Assembly (NCBI RefSeq): GCF_004116405.1
Contig: NZ_SDIC01000004.1
Coordinates: 230,079 to 294,078 of the forward strand
Length of the DNA: 64,000 nt
From: Halegenticoccus tardaugens
Lineage (GTDB): Archaea > Halobacteriota > Halobacteria > Halobacteriales > Haloferacaceae
Direction: 5' to 3'
The stretch's first letter is position 1; the number at the start of each line of letters is the position of its first letter. The notes under the pieces are model-generated. The model did no database searches. It was not told the origin of the DNA and saw only the letters and a program-made list of their open reading frames with translations. Made by a program: the position numbers and the translations under genes. Of this stretch, positions 1 to 8,126 are shown one piece after another.

Positions 1-500
1 GGAAACCCGCTCGGAACCGAAAGCGTCGCCGCGTGGACGTCGGCGGTCGACGGCGGTGTGTCTCCGACGGTGAGTGTTCCGGCCACGTGAGAGCCGCGGT
101 ACGGTCGCCACGCCGCGACGACCTGCACCCGCGGACCCGTCGCGCCTCTCGTCACTCGTCGAACCTCGCGCGCGAAGCCGTCGTTCGTCCGCCCGATTCG
201 CGTTCCGTTTACGATCGGACGCCGAACCGTCGCGTCGGAAAGAAGCTCCGCGTACGTGCCGTGGGCCGTCCGCTCGAACGCCGCCCTGTCCGTCTCCGGG
301 GACGACGGGGACGGTCCGCCGGTGCGCCTCGGACCGAGCGACAGCGCGTACGACACGTCGGCCGTGCTCGTCGCGAGGGTCTCGGCCGTCGCGTCGGCCC
401 CGCCGTCTTCCGGCGTCTCGTCCTGCACCGACGCGAGCGTCACCGCGCCGGCGCTGATGAGGAGGAGACAGAGCGCCGCGTCGAGCGCGGTGCTGGTCAC
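1..500 (-). CDS. Small secreted/membrane protein, DUF7284-like (3' end beyond window)
   Basis: The frame opens at a GTG (498-500) that overlaps the TGA of the upstream gene as GTGA, and runs without a stop to the window edge, giving at least 166 codons. The N-terminus is short and hydrophobic (about residues 5-22, rich in A, L and I), like a signal anchor; an acidic, soluble region follows. It is the last visible member of a chain of small genes downstream of the pilus-type ATPase and TadC-like genes. The family name is from memory of haloarchaeal DUF7283-7289 neighbours and is uncertain; no function is known. Confidence 0.6.
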   Translation of the reverse strand, partial: MTSTALDAALCLLLISAGAVTLASVQDETPEDGGADATAETLATSTADVSYALSLGPRRTGGPSPSSPETDRAAFERTAHGTYAELLSDATVRRPIVNGTRIGRTNDGFAREVRRVTRGATGPRVQVVAAWRPYRGSHVAGTLTVGDTPPSTADVHAATLSVPSGF

Positions 501-901
501 GGCCACACCGCCACCCGGAGTTCCCCCGGGGAAATCCGTCCGGGCGATCGCCGGACGCTGACGGATCGGGACGCGCGATCGGCGCGCCCCGGCGGCACCG
601 GCCCCGCGCTCCACTCCCGTTCGGCCGTCCGAACCGAGACGTTGATCTCGTAGCCGTCGGGGCCGACGTCCCGACCGTCCACGAGCGATCCCCGGTCGGC
701 GGCGTCGACGACACCGCCCGAGGAGAGCACACCGTGAACGCGATCGAGCGTCGGCTCCGCGAGGTCACGGTCCGTCGTCGGCGTCGCGTCGCCGAGGATA
801 CCGGCGTACAGCCCGAGGCCGAGACAGACGGCGAACACCGCCGCGAGCGCCGCCGTCGGTTCGGCTTGCCCTCTCGTCTCACGCGCCGACCAGCGTGGCA
901 T
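497..901 (-). CDS. Small membrane-anchored protein, DUF7285-like
   Basis: This 134-residue protein starts MPRWSARETRGQAEPTAALA. A charged N-terminus followed by one hydrophobic segment (about residues 16-36) resembles a pilin-like or signal-anchor start, with an extracytoplasmic domain after it. The start overlaps the preceding gene by 23 bp and the stop overlaps the next start, so it is translated as part of an operon. The RGQ-EP motif next to the hydrophobic stretch is typical of haloarchaeal DUF7285 proteins as I remember them. No catalytic motif is visible; a pilin-like or assembly role is only inferred from context. Confidence 0.65.
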   Translation of the reverse strand: MPRWSARETRGQAEPTAALAAVFAVCLGLGLYAGILGDATPTTDRDLAEPTLDRVHGVLSSGGVVDAADRGSLVDGRDVGPDGYEINVSVRTAEREWSAGPVPPGRADRASRSVSVRRSPGRISPGELRVAVWP

Positions 902-1349
902 CGACCCCCTCCCACGAAACCCGCCGCGCGACGAGCGTCCGCTCGACCGACGTCCGCGTCGGCTCGCGCGTTCGCGCCTCGATCAGCGCCTGTTTGAACG
1001 CCTCCGGAGAGGCGAACGCGCGCTCGGGCGGCGTCCCGTAGAGCACCGCCTCCAGTCTCGAACCGCGCCCGACCGGCGTCACCGGCCCGAACGCGAACGT
1101 CGCGTGCGCCGCCCCGCCGTCGTTTCGCAGTTCGAGTCGGTGCGGCCCGAGTTCGATCGTCGCGGCCTCGAGCGGGTGCTCCGCCGTCGTCGGGTGATCG
1201 CTCGCGGCGACCGAATCGACCGTGTCGGCGACGCCGGCGGCGTCCGGGGGCGGCGTCGCCGGGAGCGACCAGGCGGTACCGAACACCGCGACGCTCGCAA
1301 GAGCCACGCCGAGCCAGGCGTACCACGCGTCGAATGGAACGTCGAACAT
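879..1349 (-). CDS. Small membrane-anchored protein, DUF7283-like
   Basis: This is a 156-residue protein with an N-terminal hydrophobic segment (about residues 10-29) and a soluble remainder that probably faces outside. It lies 54 bp downstream of the TadC-like gene on the same strand. A TATA-like box (1375-1380) is centred 28 nt upstream of the ATG, so it probably has its own leaderless promoter as well as any read-through. It resembles the DUF7283 family found beside haloarchaeal type II/IV secretion ATPases. Function is unknown. Confidence 0.65.
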   Translation of the reverse strand: MFDVPFDAWYAWLGVALASVAVFGTAWSLPATPPPDAAGVADTVDSVAASDHPTTAEHPLEAATIELGPHRLELRNDGGAAHATFAFGPVTPVGRGSRLEAVLYGTPPERAFASPEAFKQALIEARTREPTRTSVERTLVARRVSWEGVDATLVGA

Positions 1350-1374
1350 GGGGCGGGGTGGTCCCGTTTTCGGA

Positions 1375-1380
1375 CTTAAA
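1375..1380 (-). promoter_or_regulatory. TATA-like box for the DUF7283-like gene
   Basis: TTTAAG on the minus strand, centred 28 nt before the ATG at 1349, the spacing expected for a leaderless haloarchaeal transcript. Confidence 0.5.
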
Positions 1381-1403
1381 CCTGCGGCCGGTCCGCGTCC
1401 GCG

Positions 1404-3131
1404 TCAGAGTAGCGCCCCGGCCCCGACGATCGCCGCGAGGTACGTCGCCGTCGCCGTCAGAAGGGCGAGGCCGACGCGGTAACCGACGAGCGCGGGATCG
1501 AGTCCTCGTTCGAGCCCGACCGACAGCGCCGTCAGGATCGCCGCGAGCAGGAGGACGTACGCGCCGACGGCGATCCCGAGCTCGGCGGTCGGAAGCGCAC
1601 CGCCGCCCAGTCCACCGCTTCCGTTCCCGTCGCGTTCGATCCGCGCGGCGAGCGCGACGGTGGCCCCGCCGACGAGCGGGGCGAACAGGGCCGCGGTGTT
1701 CGCGAGCGTTCCAGTCACCTGCGCCAGTTCGCGTCGCGCCTCGCGTTCGACCCGTCCGAGTTCCTCCAGTTGGTCCGCCATCGAGACGAGCACGCCTCCC
1801 GCGGGGCGTCCCTCCGTGGCGGCGAGCGCGAGCAGCCCGGCGGCCCCGCGGGCCCGTGGACTCGGAACGTCGGCGAGCGCGCCGTAGGGACCGAGAAACG
1901 CCGAACGAACGTCGACGCGGAGCGACCGCTGGACGCGGACCGCGTCTTCGAGCACCGTTCCCGTCGCGCCCGGAATTTCCTCGCTCGCCCGCGCCAGTGC
2001 CGTCTCGACCGCCGCACCCTCCGCGACGCGCCGCCCGACGAGATACAGCGCGTCGGGGAGTCCCGATTCGACCGCGCGGACGTCGTCGCGCACGGCCTTG
2101 ACGGGACGGTAGCGGACGACGAACGCCGCGCCCGCTCCGACCCCCACCGCGACGATCGGCGCGCTCCATTCGACGAGCGGCTCCGCCCCGACCCATCCGA
2201 CCGCAGCCGAACAGAGGCCGACGGCTACCGCGGGCCACGCGCGATCCGGCACGTCGGGGTGGTCGCGGCCGATCCTCGGCGGCGGGAACGCCACGGGTCG
2301 GCGGACGAGCAGTCGACCGCCGACCGCGACGAGCGTCGCCGGGAGCGCGACGTCGTAGAGGAGGGCGAACTGGGCGGTCGTCACGCCGACGCCCGCGACG
2401 CCGGCCGCCGGAAGCACGCCGACGAGCGCGAGCGGAAGGAGCACGCCGAACGCGTACAACCCCGTCGCCGGACCGCGGATGCGAGCCGCGAACGCGGCCA
2501 TCCGGTCCCGCGTCCCGTCGAGGATCGCGTCGAGCGAGCGGTCGAGCGTCCGCGTCCGTTCGTCGGCCGGAGCCGCCGCGCCGGCGACGAGGAGGGCCAC
2601 CGCCCGTTCGAGCGGCGGGAACCACGCGCCCCACTCCTCGACGAACCCCGAGAAGCCGGTTTCCGGACTCCCTTCCGCCCGACGGACGTGTTCGCCGAGG
2701 CTCCGCGCGAGCGGGCTTGCCCCGGTCCGTGCGGCGAAGGTCGCGGCGCGCTCGGGCGACGGTTCGATCCGCATCCGGAGCACCGCGCGTCCGAGCAGCC
2801 TCGTCGTCGACCCAAGCGCGCGCGTCCGCCGCAGTCGCGCGAGCGCGAGCGGCGTGACGTGGACGCCGTGCGCCAGACCCAGACCGACCGCCAGCGCCGC
2901 GGCGGCGGTCGGTGCGGCGCGCGGCCCGTCCGTCGGCATCGCTACGGTCGCTCCGAGCGCAGCGACGAGACCCCCGACGATCCCCGCGCCGTACCCCGCC
3001 CGAACGACCGCCTCCGGCTCTACGCCCGCTTCGAGGTAGCCCACGGCTCGGACGAGGCCGGCGCTCGGCTCGACACCGCACGGATACAGCCGCGCGAGCG
3101 TCCGGACGAACGCCGCGACGGTGGCGGTCAT
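1404..3131 (-). CDS. Type II/IV secretion platform protein (GspF/TadC-like)
   Basis: This 575-residue protein is the likely inner-membrane platform that partners the ATPase encoded just upstream. It is about half hydrophobic, with membrane segments clustered near residues 60-100, 240-290, 310-370 and 480-575. Helical cytoplasmic regions lie between them, which is the two-T2SSF-domain layout of archaeal TadC/PilC proteins. Its ATG overlaps the stop of the ATPase frame as ATGA, so translation is probably coupled. The open frame extends further upstream to 3935, but that extension is arginine-rich shadow sequence inside the ATPase gene. Substrate and structure assembled are unknown. Confidence 0.85.
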   Translation of the reverse strand: MTATVAAFVRTLARLYPCGVEPSAGLVRAVGYLEAGVEPEAVVRAGYGAGIVGGLVAALGATVAMPTDGPRAAPTAAAALAVGLGLAHGVHVTPLALARLRRTRALGSTTRLLGRAVLRMRIEPSPERAATFAARTGASPLARSLGEHVRRAEGSPETGFSGFVEEWGAWFPPLERAVALLVAGAAAPADERTRTLDRSLDAILDGTRDRMAAFAARIRGPATGLYAFGVLLPLALVGVLPAAGVAGVGVTTAQFALLYDVALPATLVAVGGRLLVRRPVAFPPPRIGRDHPDVPDRAWPAVAVGLCSAAVGWVGAEPLVEWSAPIVAVGVGAGAAFVVRYRPVKAVRDDVRAVESGLPDALYLVGRRVAEGAAVETALARASEEIPGATGTVLEDAVRVQRSLRVDVRSAFLGPYGALADVPSPRARGAAGLLALAATEGRPAGGVLVSMADQLEELGRVEREARRELAQVTGTLANTAALFAPLVGGATVALAARIERDGNGSGGLGGGALPTAELGIAVGAYVLLLAAILTALSVGLERGLDPALVGYRVGLALLTATATYLAAIVGAGALL

Positions 3132-3994
3132 CGATCGACGCTTCGGCGCTCGTAGGCCGCCGCGACGTCCGCCGGCCGGGTGCGATCCGCCGACGCGAGT
3201 TCGCGGAGGTGCGCTTCGCGCTCGTCGAGCGTCGTCAGGAGGTCGGCGTACGACTCGTCGGAGCGAGCGAGTGCGGCGACGAGCGCGCTGTTGCCGCGGG
3301 CGACGGTGCCGGTCCCTTCGAGCCTCCCGTCGGCCAGTTCGTACAGCGGTTCGAACCGCGTCCCGTCGCCGGTCGTTCGAACCTCTTCGATGCGGGAGAC
3401 GCGGCGGCCGTCGCCCTCGACCGAGAGCGTCACAACCAGATCCGTCGCGCCGAAGGAGGACTCCGGGACGCCGAGGTCGGAGACGACGCGCTCGCACACC
3501 GCGTCGCCTCCGTCGCCGTGGATGGTCCCGAGGACGGCGCTGCCGTGCGCGCCCACGCGCATCGCCTCGTACAGCGTCGCCGCCTCCGCGCCGCGGACTT
3601 CGCCGACGACGAGCGCGCCCTCTCCGAGCCGCAGGGCGGTCCGAAGCGCCGCCGTCGGGGAGAGAACCGCCTCGTCGCCCGTCCCGACCCGAAGCGCTTG
3701 CACGTCCCGATCCCGCCGCTGCAGCGCGCGAACCGGTAGCTCGGGCGTGTCCTCGATGACGACGGTCCGCGTCGCGGCCGGGAGTTCCCAGAGCAGGGCG
3801 CCGAGCGCCGTGGTCTTGCCAGCGCCGCGAGTTCCGGCGACCAGTCCTGCGGCGGCGCGCTCGACCGCGACTGAGAGCAGGGCGGCCGCGTCGGGCGGAA
3901 CCGTTTCGTTCGCTACGAGTCCCGGGAGCGTCCACGCGCCCCCGCCGTGTCGACGGAAGGCGAACGCCAGCCCGTCGCTGGCGGGCGTCGTCAC
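3128..3994 (-). CDS. VirB11/PilB-type secretion ATPase, C-terminal (catalytic) fragment
   Basis: This 288-residue fragment holds the nucleotide-binding part: a Walker A (GTRGAGKTT, about residues 54-62), an acidic Walker B region (VVIEDTPE) and a GEVRGAEA motif followed by GTIHGDG. These are hallmarks of GspE/VirB11 ATPases that power pilus or secretion assembly. Homologues are single chains of roughly 600 residues; here the N-terminal half is in another frame (3991-5040). The GTG start overlaps the upstream stop as GTGA, so reinitiation could make two polypeptides. The frame switch maps to the C9 run at 4013-4021. A frameshift mutation, an assembly error or a genuine split are all possible. 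Confidence 0.85.
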   Translation of the reverse strand: MTTPASDGLAFAFRRHGGGAWTLPGLVANETVPPDAAALLSVAVERAAAGLVAGTRGAGKTTALGALLWELPAATRTVVIEDTPELPVRALQRRDRDVQALRVGTGDEAVLSPTAALRTALRLGEGALVVGEVRGAEAATLYEAMRVGAHGSAVLGTIHGDGGDAVCERVVSDLGVPESSFGATDLVVTLSVEGDGRRVSRIEEVRTTGDGTRFEPLYELADGRLEGTGTVARGNSALVAALARSDESYADLLTTLDEREAHLRELASADRTRPADVAAAYERRSVDR

Positions 3995-5040
3995 GCCCGC
4001 GACGCGGACGTTCCCCCCCCCTCCCCGGCCGCGGAGTCGACGACGGCGTCGATCGTGGGGTTCGCGCGCGAGAACGACCGCCCGCTCGCCCGCCTGAACC
4101 TGGAGGCGAGCGCCGACGCCCCGCCCGGCGTCAGCCGGACGTTCGTCCGCATTCGCTCGCCGTCGACGACCGCTCGGACGGGGTTGTCGGTCACCGGCGC
4201 CGTGACGAACGCGTCGGAGACGCGCGGATCGGCGAAGAGGTCGTCGAGCACGCCGTGTCCGCGGGTGAACGCGCGGAGCACCGCCGAGAGGCGCTCGACC
4301 GGCTCGTCGTCGTCGGCCACCCGTCGGACGGCACGTCCGGGCGCGCGCTCGCCGCCCGGGACGCTGCCGATCGCCAGCCGCTCGGCGGCGGCCGAGAGCG
4401 TCGCCATCGACTCATCGCAGAGCGCGTGGGCGACCGGTTCGATGTGGTACACTCGCCGACCGTGGTCGGTTCGGTAGAGCCGGACCGTCGCGCCGGTGTC
4501 GAGCGCCCAGCGGTCGTCGAGACGCGCGTCTTCTGGGGGTCGAATCGCCACGCGCGAGCGAGCGATCGTCGGGCCGACGAACGGTCTGAGCGCGGCCTCG
4601 TACCCGCTCGCGCGGTGGGCTCCCTCCGCGAGCCCCGTCTCGGCGACGACGGTGGAAACCGGTCCCGCCCGTCCCGTCGCCTCGCGTGCGGCTCGGAGCG
4701 GGTCGCGGCGGGCGAGTTCGGCGAGCCGTTCGTCGTGAAACGCGACGCGCTCCGCGAACCGACCGGCCGCGAGGAGCAGCGCGGCGGCGTCGTCGGCGTA
4801 GGTTCGCTCCCGACCGTTCGAGCGCGTGCGCACCGCGTCCGCGTCTCGGCGGGCGAGCGCGTCGATCACGGTCGCGCGGCAGTCGGGGTCGCGAGCGAGG
4901 TCGCCGCGACCCGGACAGTCGTCGCTTTCGACGATCAACTCGACGCGGTCCGACACCCCGGTTCCGGTCGGCTCGACGAACGACGGATCGCAGCGACAGC
5001 CGTCGTCGTCCGCGCGCCGGAACCGTCCGAGTACGTTCAT
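3991..5040 (-). CDS. VirB11/PilB-type secretion ATPase, N-terminal fragment
   Basis: This 349-residue frame carries the cysteine-containing N-terminus (CRCDPSF, later a DDCPG motif) and the helical N-terminal domain ending in LFADPRVSDAFVTAP and NVRLTPGGASALASRFRR. These are typical of the region just before the core of haloarchaeal secretion ATPases. The last 14 residues (after about 335) are out of frame. Adding one G to the minus-strand G9 tract, or removing two, would read on through NVRVAGVTTPASDG into the catalytic half. A leaderless promoter box lies at 5064-5070. The protein would be cytoplasmic and dock on the TadC-like platform. Confidence 0.85.
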   Translation of the reverse strand: MNVLGRFRRADDDGCRCDPSFVEPTGTGVSDRVELIVESDDCPGRGDLARDPDCRATVIDALARRDADAVRTRSNGRERTYADDAAALLLAAGRFAERVAFHDERLAELARRDPLRAAREATGRAGPVSTVVAETGLAEGAHRASGYEAALRPFVGPTIARSRVAIRPPEDARLDDRWALDTGATVRLYRTDHGRRVYHIEPVAHALCDESMATLSAAAERLAIGSVPGGERAPGRAVRRVADDDEPVERLSAVLRAFTRGHGVLDDLFADPRVSDAFVTAPVTDNPVRAVVDGERMRTNVRLTPGGASALASRFRRASGRSFSRANPTIDAVVDSAAGEGGGTSASRA

Positions 5041-5063
5041 GGGACGCGGTGGCCGCCTCCCGG

Positions 5064-5070
5064 TATTTGA
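5064..5070 (-). promoter_or_regulatory. TATA-like box for the secretion ATPase
   Basis: TCAAATA on the minus strand, centred 27 nt upstream of the ATG at 5040. It implies a leaderless transcript for the ATPase separate from the two upstream genes. Confidence 0.55.
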
Positions 5071-5073
5071 ACT

Positions 5074-5532
5074 TCAGGTCCGCGCGCGGCGGACGACGAC
5101 GGCGGGCGAACCCTCCCGGCGTTCGAGAGTCAGCACGAGCCGGTGGCGCCCCGGCCCGCGGAGGTCGATCCGGCCGCTCGGAACGCTGACGGGGACGCCG
5201 CCGAGACGGCGTCGCTCCGGCGACCGACCGTCGACCGCGACGGCGACGATCACGCCCGCCCTCCCGCCCCGGACGGGACGTATCGTCGCGGACGCGGGCG
5301 CGTCCGCCCACGACCGCTCCGAGATTCGAATCTCGACGATCCGACGCGCGCCGGGCGCGTCGCCGGGGACCGGATCCTCTCGCGACGCGAGATCGTCGAC
5401 GGCTCGTCCGAAGTTCTCCACGTCGGCGTCGAGGCGCGCGTCCGTGCGCTCCGACGCGGCCGAGTCGATCGCCGGGAGCGACGCCGAGAGGAGGGCGGCC
5501 GCCAGCGCGACCGCGAGCGCGACGCGGATCAC
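5074..5532 (-). CDS. Small exported protein, DUF7311-like
   Basis: This 152-residue protein begins with a clear signal-type segment (MIRVALAVALAAALLSASLP, residues 1-20), then a soluble region rich in R, D and V that probably folds as a beta domain. Its start overlaps the stop of the upstream coiled-coil gene (ATGA), and it ends 33 bp before the ATPase gene. This order is typical of haloarchaeal pilus-like loci, where I recall the family as DUF7311. No enzymatic motif is seen. Confidence 0.65.
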   Translation of the reverse strand: MIRVALAVALAAALLSASLPAIDSAASERTDARLDADVENFGRAVDDLASREDPVPGDAPGARRIVEIRISERSWADAPASATIRPVRGGRAGVIVAVAVDGRSPERRRLGGVPVSVPSGRIDLRGPGRHRLVLTLERREGSPAVVVRRART

Positions 5533-6029
5533 AGCGCGTCGCGGAGTCGCGCGGCGAGCGTCGCTTCGCCGCCGACCTCGCCGTCAGGTTCGTCGTCGCC
5601 GTCAGGTTCGCCGTCGCCGTCTCGGTCCGATTCGCCGGCGGCTTCGATCGAATGCTCGTCGATCTCGGCGGCGACGGCGTCGAACGCGTCCCCTCTCCGG
5701 TCTCCGTCTCGCGCCGCTTCGAGCGCCTCGACCTTCGCGAGCGCCGCGTCGGCGCGTCGTTCGACGTCCCGGTTCACCGCGCGGATCCCCCCGACGTAAC
5801 CGCGGACCGCCATCGTCGCCGCTTCGAGGTCGGCGACGCGGTCGTCGAGCCGCTCGACGGTCGCTTCGAGGTCGGCGACGCGGTCGTCGAGCCGCTCGAC
5901 GGTCGCTTCGAGGTCGGCGACGCGGTCGTCGCGCGCCGCCGCGTCGGAAACGTCGGAGAGGTCCGTCGACCCCTCCGTCAACGCTCGTTCGACGGCCGCG
6001 AGGCGTTCTGCGAGGGCGGTGTCGTCCAT
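5529..6029 (-). CDS. Coiled-coil protein with 14-residue repeats, DUF7310-like
   Basis: This 166-residue acidic protein is first in the pilus-like locus. Residues 34-76 contain about 2.6 copies of a 14-residue unit (DRVADLEATVERLD), two heptads each, which predict a parallel coiled coil. The C-terminal third is D/E-rich and disordered and ends in a short helix (LAARLRDAL). The units are 42 bp and identical at DNA level (5821-5931). A TATA-like box at 6054-6060 sits 28 nt upstream, so the message is probably leaderless. A scaffolding or regulatory role for the ATPase is inferred only from context. Confidence 0.7.
   Translation of the reverse strand: MDDTALAERLAAVERALTEGSTDLSDVSDAAARDDRVADLEATVERLDDRVADLEATVERLDDRVADLEAATMAVRGYVGGIRAVNRDVERRADAALAKVEALEAARDGDRRGDAFDAVAAEIDEHSIEAAGESDRDGDGEPDGDDEPDGEVGGEATLAARLRDAL
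5821..5931 (+). repeat. 42-bp in-frame tandem repeat (2.6 copies)
   Basis: Units start at 5821, 5863 and 5905 and appear identical over the compared length. They encode the coiled-coil heptads of the DUF7310-like protein, so copy-number change would keep the frame. Confidence 0.9.
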
Positions 6030-6053
6030 GGCGACGGTTGCCTGCCTCTTCGG

Positions 6054-6060
6054 ATTTAAA
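6054..6060 (-). promoter_or_regulatory. TATA-like box for the pilus-like locus
   Basis: TTTAAAT on the minus strand, centred 28 nt before the ATG at 6029. It is the probable main promoter of the locus. Confidence 0.55.
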
Positions 6061-6098
6061 CTCTCAGAGAAAGAAGCCGATCGCGTCGAGCCGCCGCC

Positions 6099-7442
6099 TC
6101 AGACGAGGCTCGCGCCGTCGAAGTCCGCGCGGGAGTACTCGATCTCCATCAGGTCGAGGATCGTCGGCGCGATGTCGAAGAGATCGGCCTCGCCGATGGT
6201 CGCGTCCGCGTCGTCGACGTACAGCGTCGCGTTGTCGAAGCTGTGCATGCCGTTTCGCGGCCCGGTGCCGAACACGTCGTCGTGGCCCTTGAAGCCCGCC
6301 TTGAGGTCGAAACCGTTGTTCGGGATGGCGACGAGGTCGGGAGCGATGTCGTCGTGGTCGCCGCGGAACGCCTCCTCCTTCTCGACGACGCGGGCGCACA
6401 CCTTCTCGCCGTCGGGGCCTTCGAGGGTTTCGAGCGCCGCTTTGAGTTCGGCGCGCGTCGACTCGTACTCGTCCTGCGGGACGGTGCCGCGCGGTTCGCG
6501 TCCTTCGAGGTTGAGATAAAAGCGACCGGGGATGAGCGAGTACGCGACGGTGTCGTCGCTGATGTCGCCGAGCTCCGAGTGGTCGTCCGTCCGGTAGCTG
6601 AGCCACCCTTCCTGTTCGAGCCACGCGTTGAAGTGGACCTCGTAGTCGAGGGTTGTGAAGCCGTGGTCGCTGGCGACGACGAGCGTCACGTCGTCGGGGA
6701 GCATCGAGCGGATCCGGCCGACGTACTCGTCGACCTTCCGGTAGAAGTCCATGAACGCCTCCTCGTTCTCGCCGCCGCGCTCGTAGTCCTCGAAGAGGAA
6801 GTGGTTGACGCGGTCGGTCGTCATGAAGACGCCGAAGAAGAGGTCCCAGTCGTCCTGCTGGATGTAGTGCTCGAAGGCCTCGAAGCGCCTGTCGAGGGTC
6901 TCGTGGGCGTCCTCGATGAATTCGCTCTTGTCGTCCTTGTGGCCGAGCTTGGCGTTGACGTCGATCTTGTAGCCGATCGAGTCGAGGTAGTCGCGAAGCT
7001 CGTCGGGGCGAGCGCCCTTGTCGATACCGGGGGAGAGAAAGCCGGAGACCATCCGCTGGACGTTGCGCTGCGGCGGGAACGTGACGGGGACGTTCATCAC
7101 GGTCGCGTCGAGGCCCTCCTCGGCGACCCGGTCCCACAGGCGGGTCGCCTGCACGTCGCGGCCCATCGGGACGTACGTGTCGTACGAGCCGACCTCCCGG
7201 TCCTGAAAGCCGTAGACGCCCGTCTCGCCGGGATTCACTCCCGTCGTGAGGGAGGGCCAACAGGCGCTGGACTCCGGCGGGACGATGCTGTCGATCGCGC
7301 CGGCGCTTCCCTCGTCCGCGAGGGCGGCGAAGTTGGGGAACTCGTCGCGATGCTCGTCGAGCATGCTGAACGGCACGCCGTCGATGCCGATGAAGGCGAC
7401 GCGCGGGTTGTCGTTGCCGCGCAATCGGTCGAACAGGCCCAT
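6099..7442 (-). CDS. Alkaline-phosphatase superfamily phosphodiesterase/nucleotide pyrophosphatase
   Basis: The 447-residue protein begins with a short amphipathic stretch and then FIGIDGVPFSML, the first metal-binding aspartate of the type I phosphodiesterase/AP fold. The nucleophile region follows in WPSLTTGVNPG. Further metal ligands fall in FMTTDRVNHF, VVASDHGF and GTGPRNGMHS. No signal peptide is visible, so it is probably cytoplasmic. Such proteins hydrolyse phosphodiester or phosphonate bonds; the substrate is not predictable here. It is monocistronic, with a TATA-like box at 7466-7472 spaced for a leaderless start. Confidence 0.85.
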   Translation of the reverse strand: MGLFDRLRGNDNPRVAFIGIDGVPFSMLDEHRDEFPNFAALADEGSAGAIDSIVPPESSACWPSLTTGVNPGETGVYGFQDREVGSYDTYVPMGRDVQATRLWDRVAEEGLDATVMNVPVTFPPQRNVQRMVSGFLSPGIDKGARPDELRDYLDSIGYKIDVNAKLGHKDDKSEFIEDAHETLDRRFEAFEHYIQQDDWDLFFGVFMTTDRVNHFLFEDYERGGENEEAFMDFYRKVDEYVGRIRSMLPDDVTLVVASDHGFTTLDYEVHFNAWLEQEGWLSYRTDDHSELGDISDDTVAYSLIPGRFYLNLEGREPRGTVPQDEYESTRAELKAALETLEGPDGEKVCARVVEKEEAFRGDHDDIAPDLVAIPNNGFDLKAGFKGHDDVFGTGPRNGMHSFDNATLYVDDADATIGEADLFDIAPTILDLMEIEYSRADFDGASLV

Positions 7443-7465
7443 ATCTTTCGCTTACCCCGGAGAAG

Positions 7466-7472
7466 CATAAAG
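7466..7472 (-). promoter_or_regulatory. TATA-like box for the phosphodiesterase gene
   Basis: CTTTATG on the minus strand, 27 nt before the ATG at 7442. Confidence 0.5.
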
Positions 7473-7688
7473 AACCTTCCTTTGACGCGACGGACGACCG
7501 CGGTCGCGTCGGTCGAACGCTGCGCTCGCGTCGGCCTAACGCCGCGGTTGCGGGGGGCGTGCCAGCCCAGCCGCCCGATGGCGGTGCGAGCGCCTGACGG
7601 ACCCGCCGCCCGCCCGTCTCGGGCACGACGCCGGTCGCGCCGAAGGAGCAAAGTGTCGACCGCGGCAACTAGCCGTCGTGACCGAGCC

Positions 7689-8126
7689 GTGAAAGAGTTC
7701 GAGCGAAAACGACTGTTGGAGCGGGTCAACCGGGAGGGCGCGACCGTCGGCGCGGACATCCCGGAGACGATCGACGTCCTGGGCGAGGAGATCGACCTGC
7801 GGAAGTTCGTCTTCGAGATCAAGCGTCGCGACGCGATCCCGCCCGGCGAGCGCGAGCACGTCGACCGGGCGAAGAAGAACCTGCGCCGAGAACGCCTCCA
7901 GCGGCTCCAGCGGATCGAAAACGACGAGGTGAGCTACGAGGAGGGCGAGCGGCTGGTCCGGAGCATCGTCGGCATCGACCGGGCGCTGAACGCGCTCGAA
8001 CAGCTTCGACCGGCCGACCTCGAACGGGAGGCGAACGCGCAGAAAGCGGCGGATCAGAAGCGCTGGATGAGCTTCCTGCGGCAGGCGCTCGGTCGCGACT
8101 CCGACGGCAGGGGGATCCGGCGGTGA
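7689..8126 (+). CDS. DUF5788 family protein
   Basis: This 145-residue, highly charged, helical protein starts at a GTG (VKEFERKRLLERV). The motifs EIDLREFVFEIKR-like and KKNLRRERLQRLQRI match the haloarchaeal DUF5788 family as I remember it. The frame is open from 6243, but that upstream part lies antisense to the phosphodiesterase and is shadow. The stop overlaps the start of polX, so the two are translationally coupled and may share a nucleic-acid-related context. No catalytic residues are identifiable. Confidence 0.75.
   Translation: MKEFERKRLLERVNREGATVGADIPETIDVLGEEIDLRKFVFEIKRRDAIPPGEREHVDRAKKNLRRERLQRLQRIENDEVSYEEGERLVRSIVGIDRALNALEQLRPADLEREANAQKAADQKRWMSFLRQALGRDSDGRGIRR

Noticed and set aside
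3132..3935. Upstream extension of the TadC-like open frame to 843 codons
   Set aside because: The extra part is arginine-rich and antisense-like in composition, and it overlaps the ATPase catalytic domain in another frame; the ATGA overlap at 3128-3131 marks the real start.
6243..7688. Long plus-strand frame before the DUF5788 gene
   Set aside because: It is the exact antisense of the phosphodiesterase gene and lacks any recognisable domain; only the part from the GTG at 7689 looks like protein.
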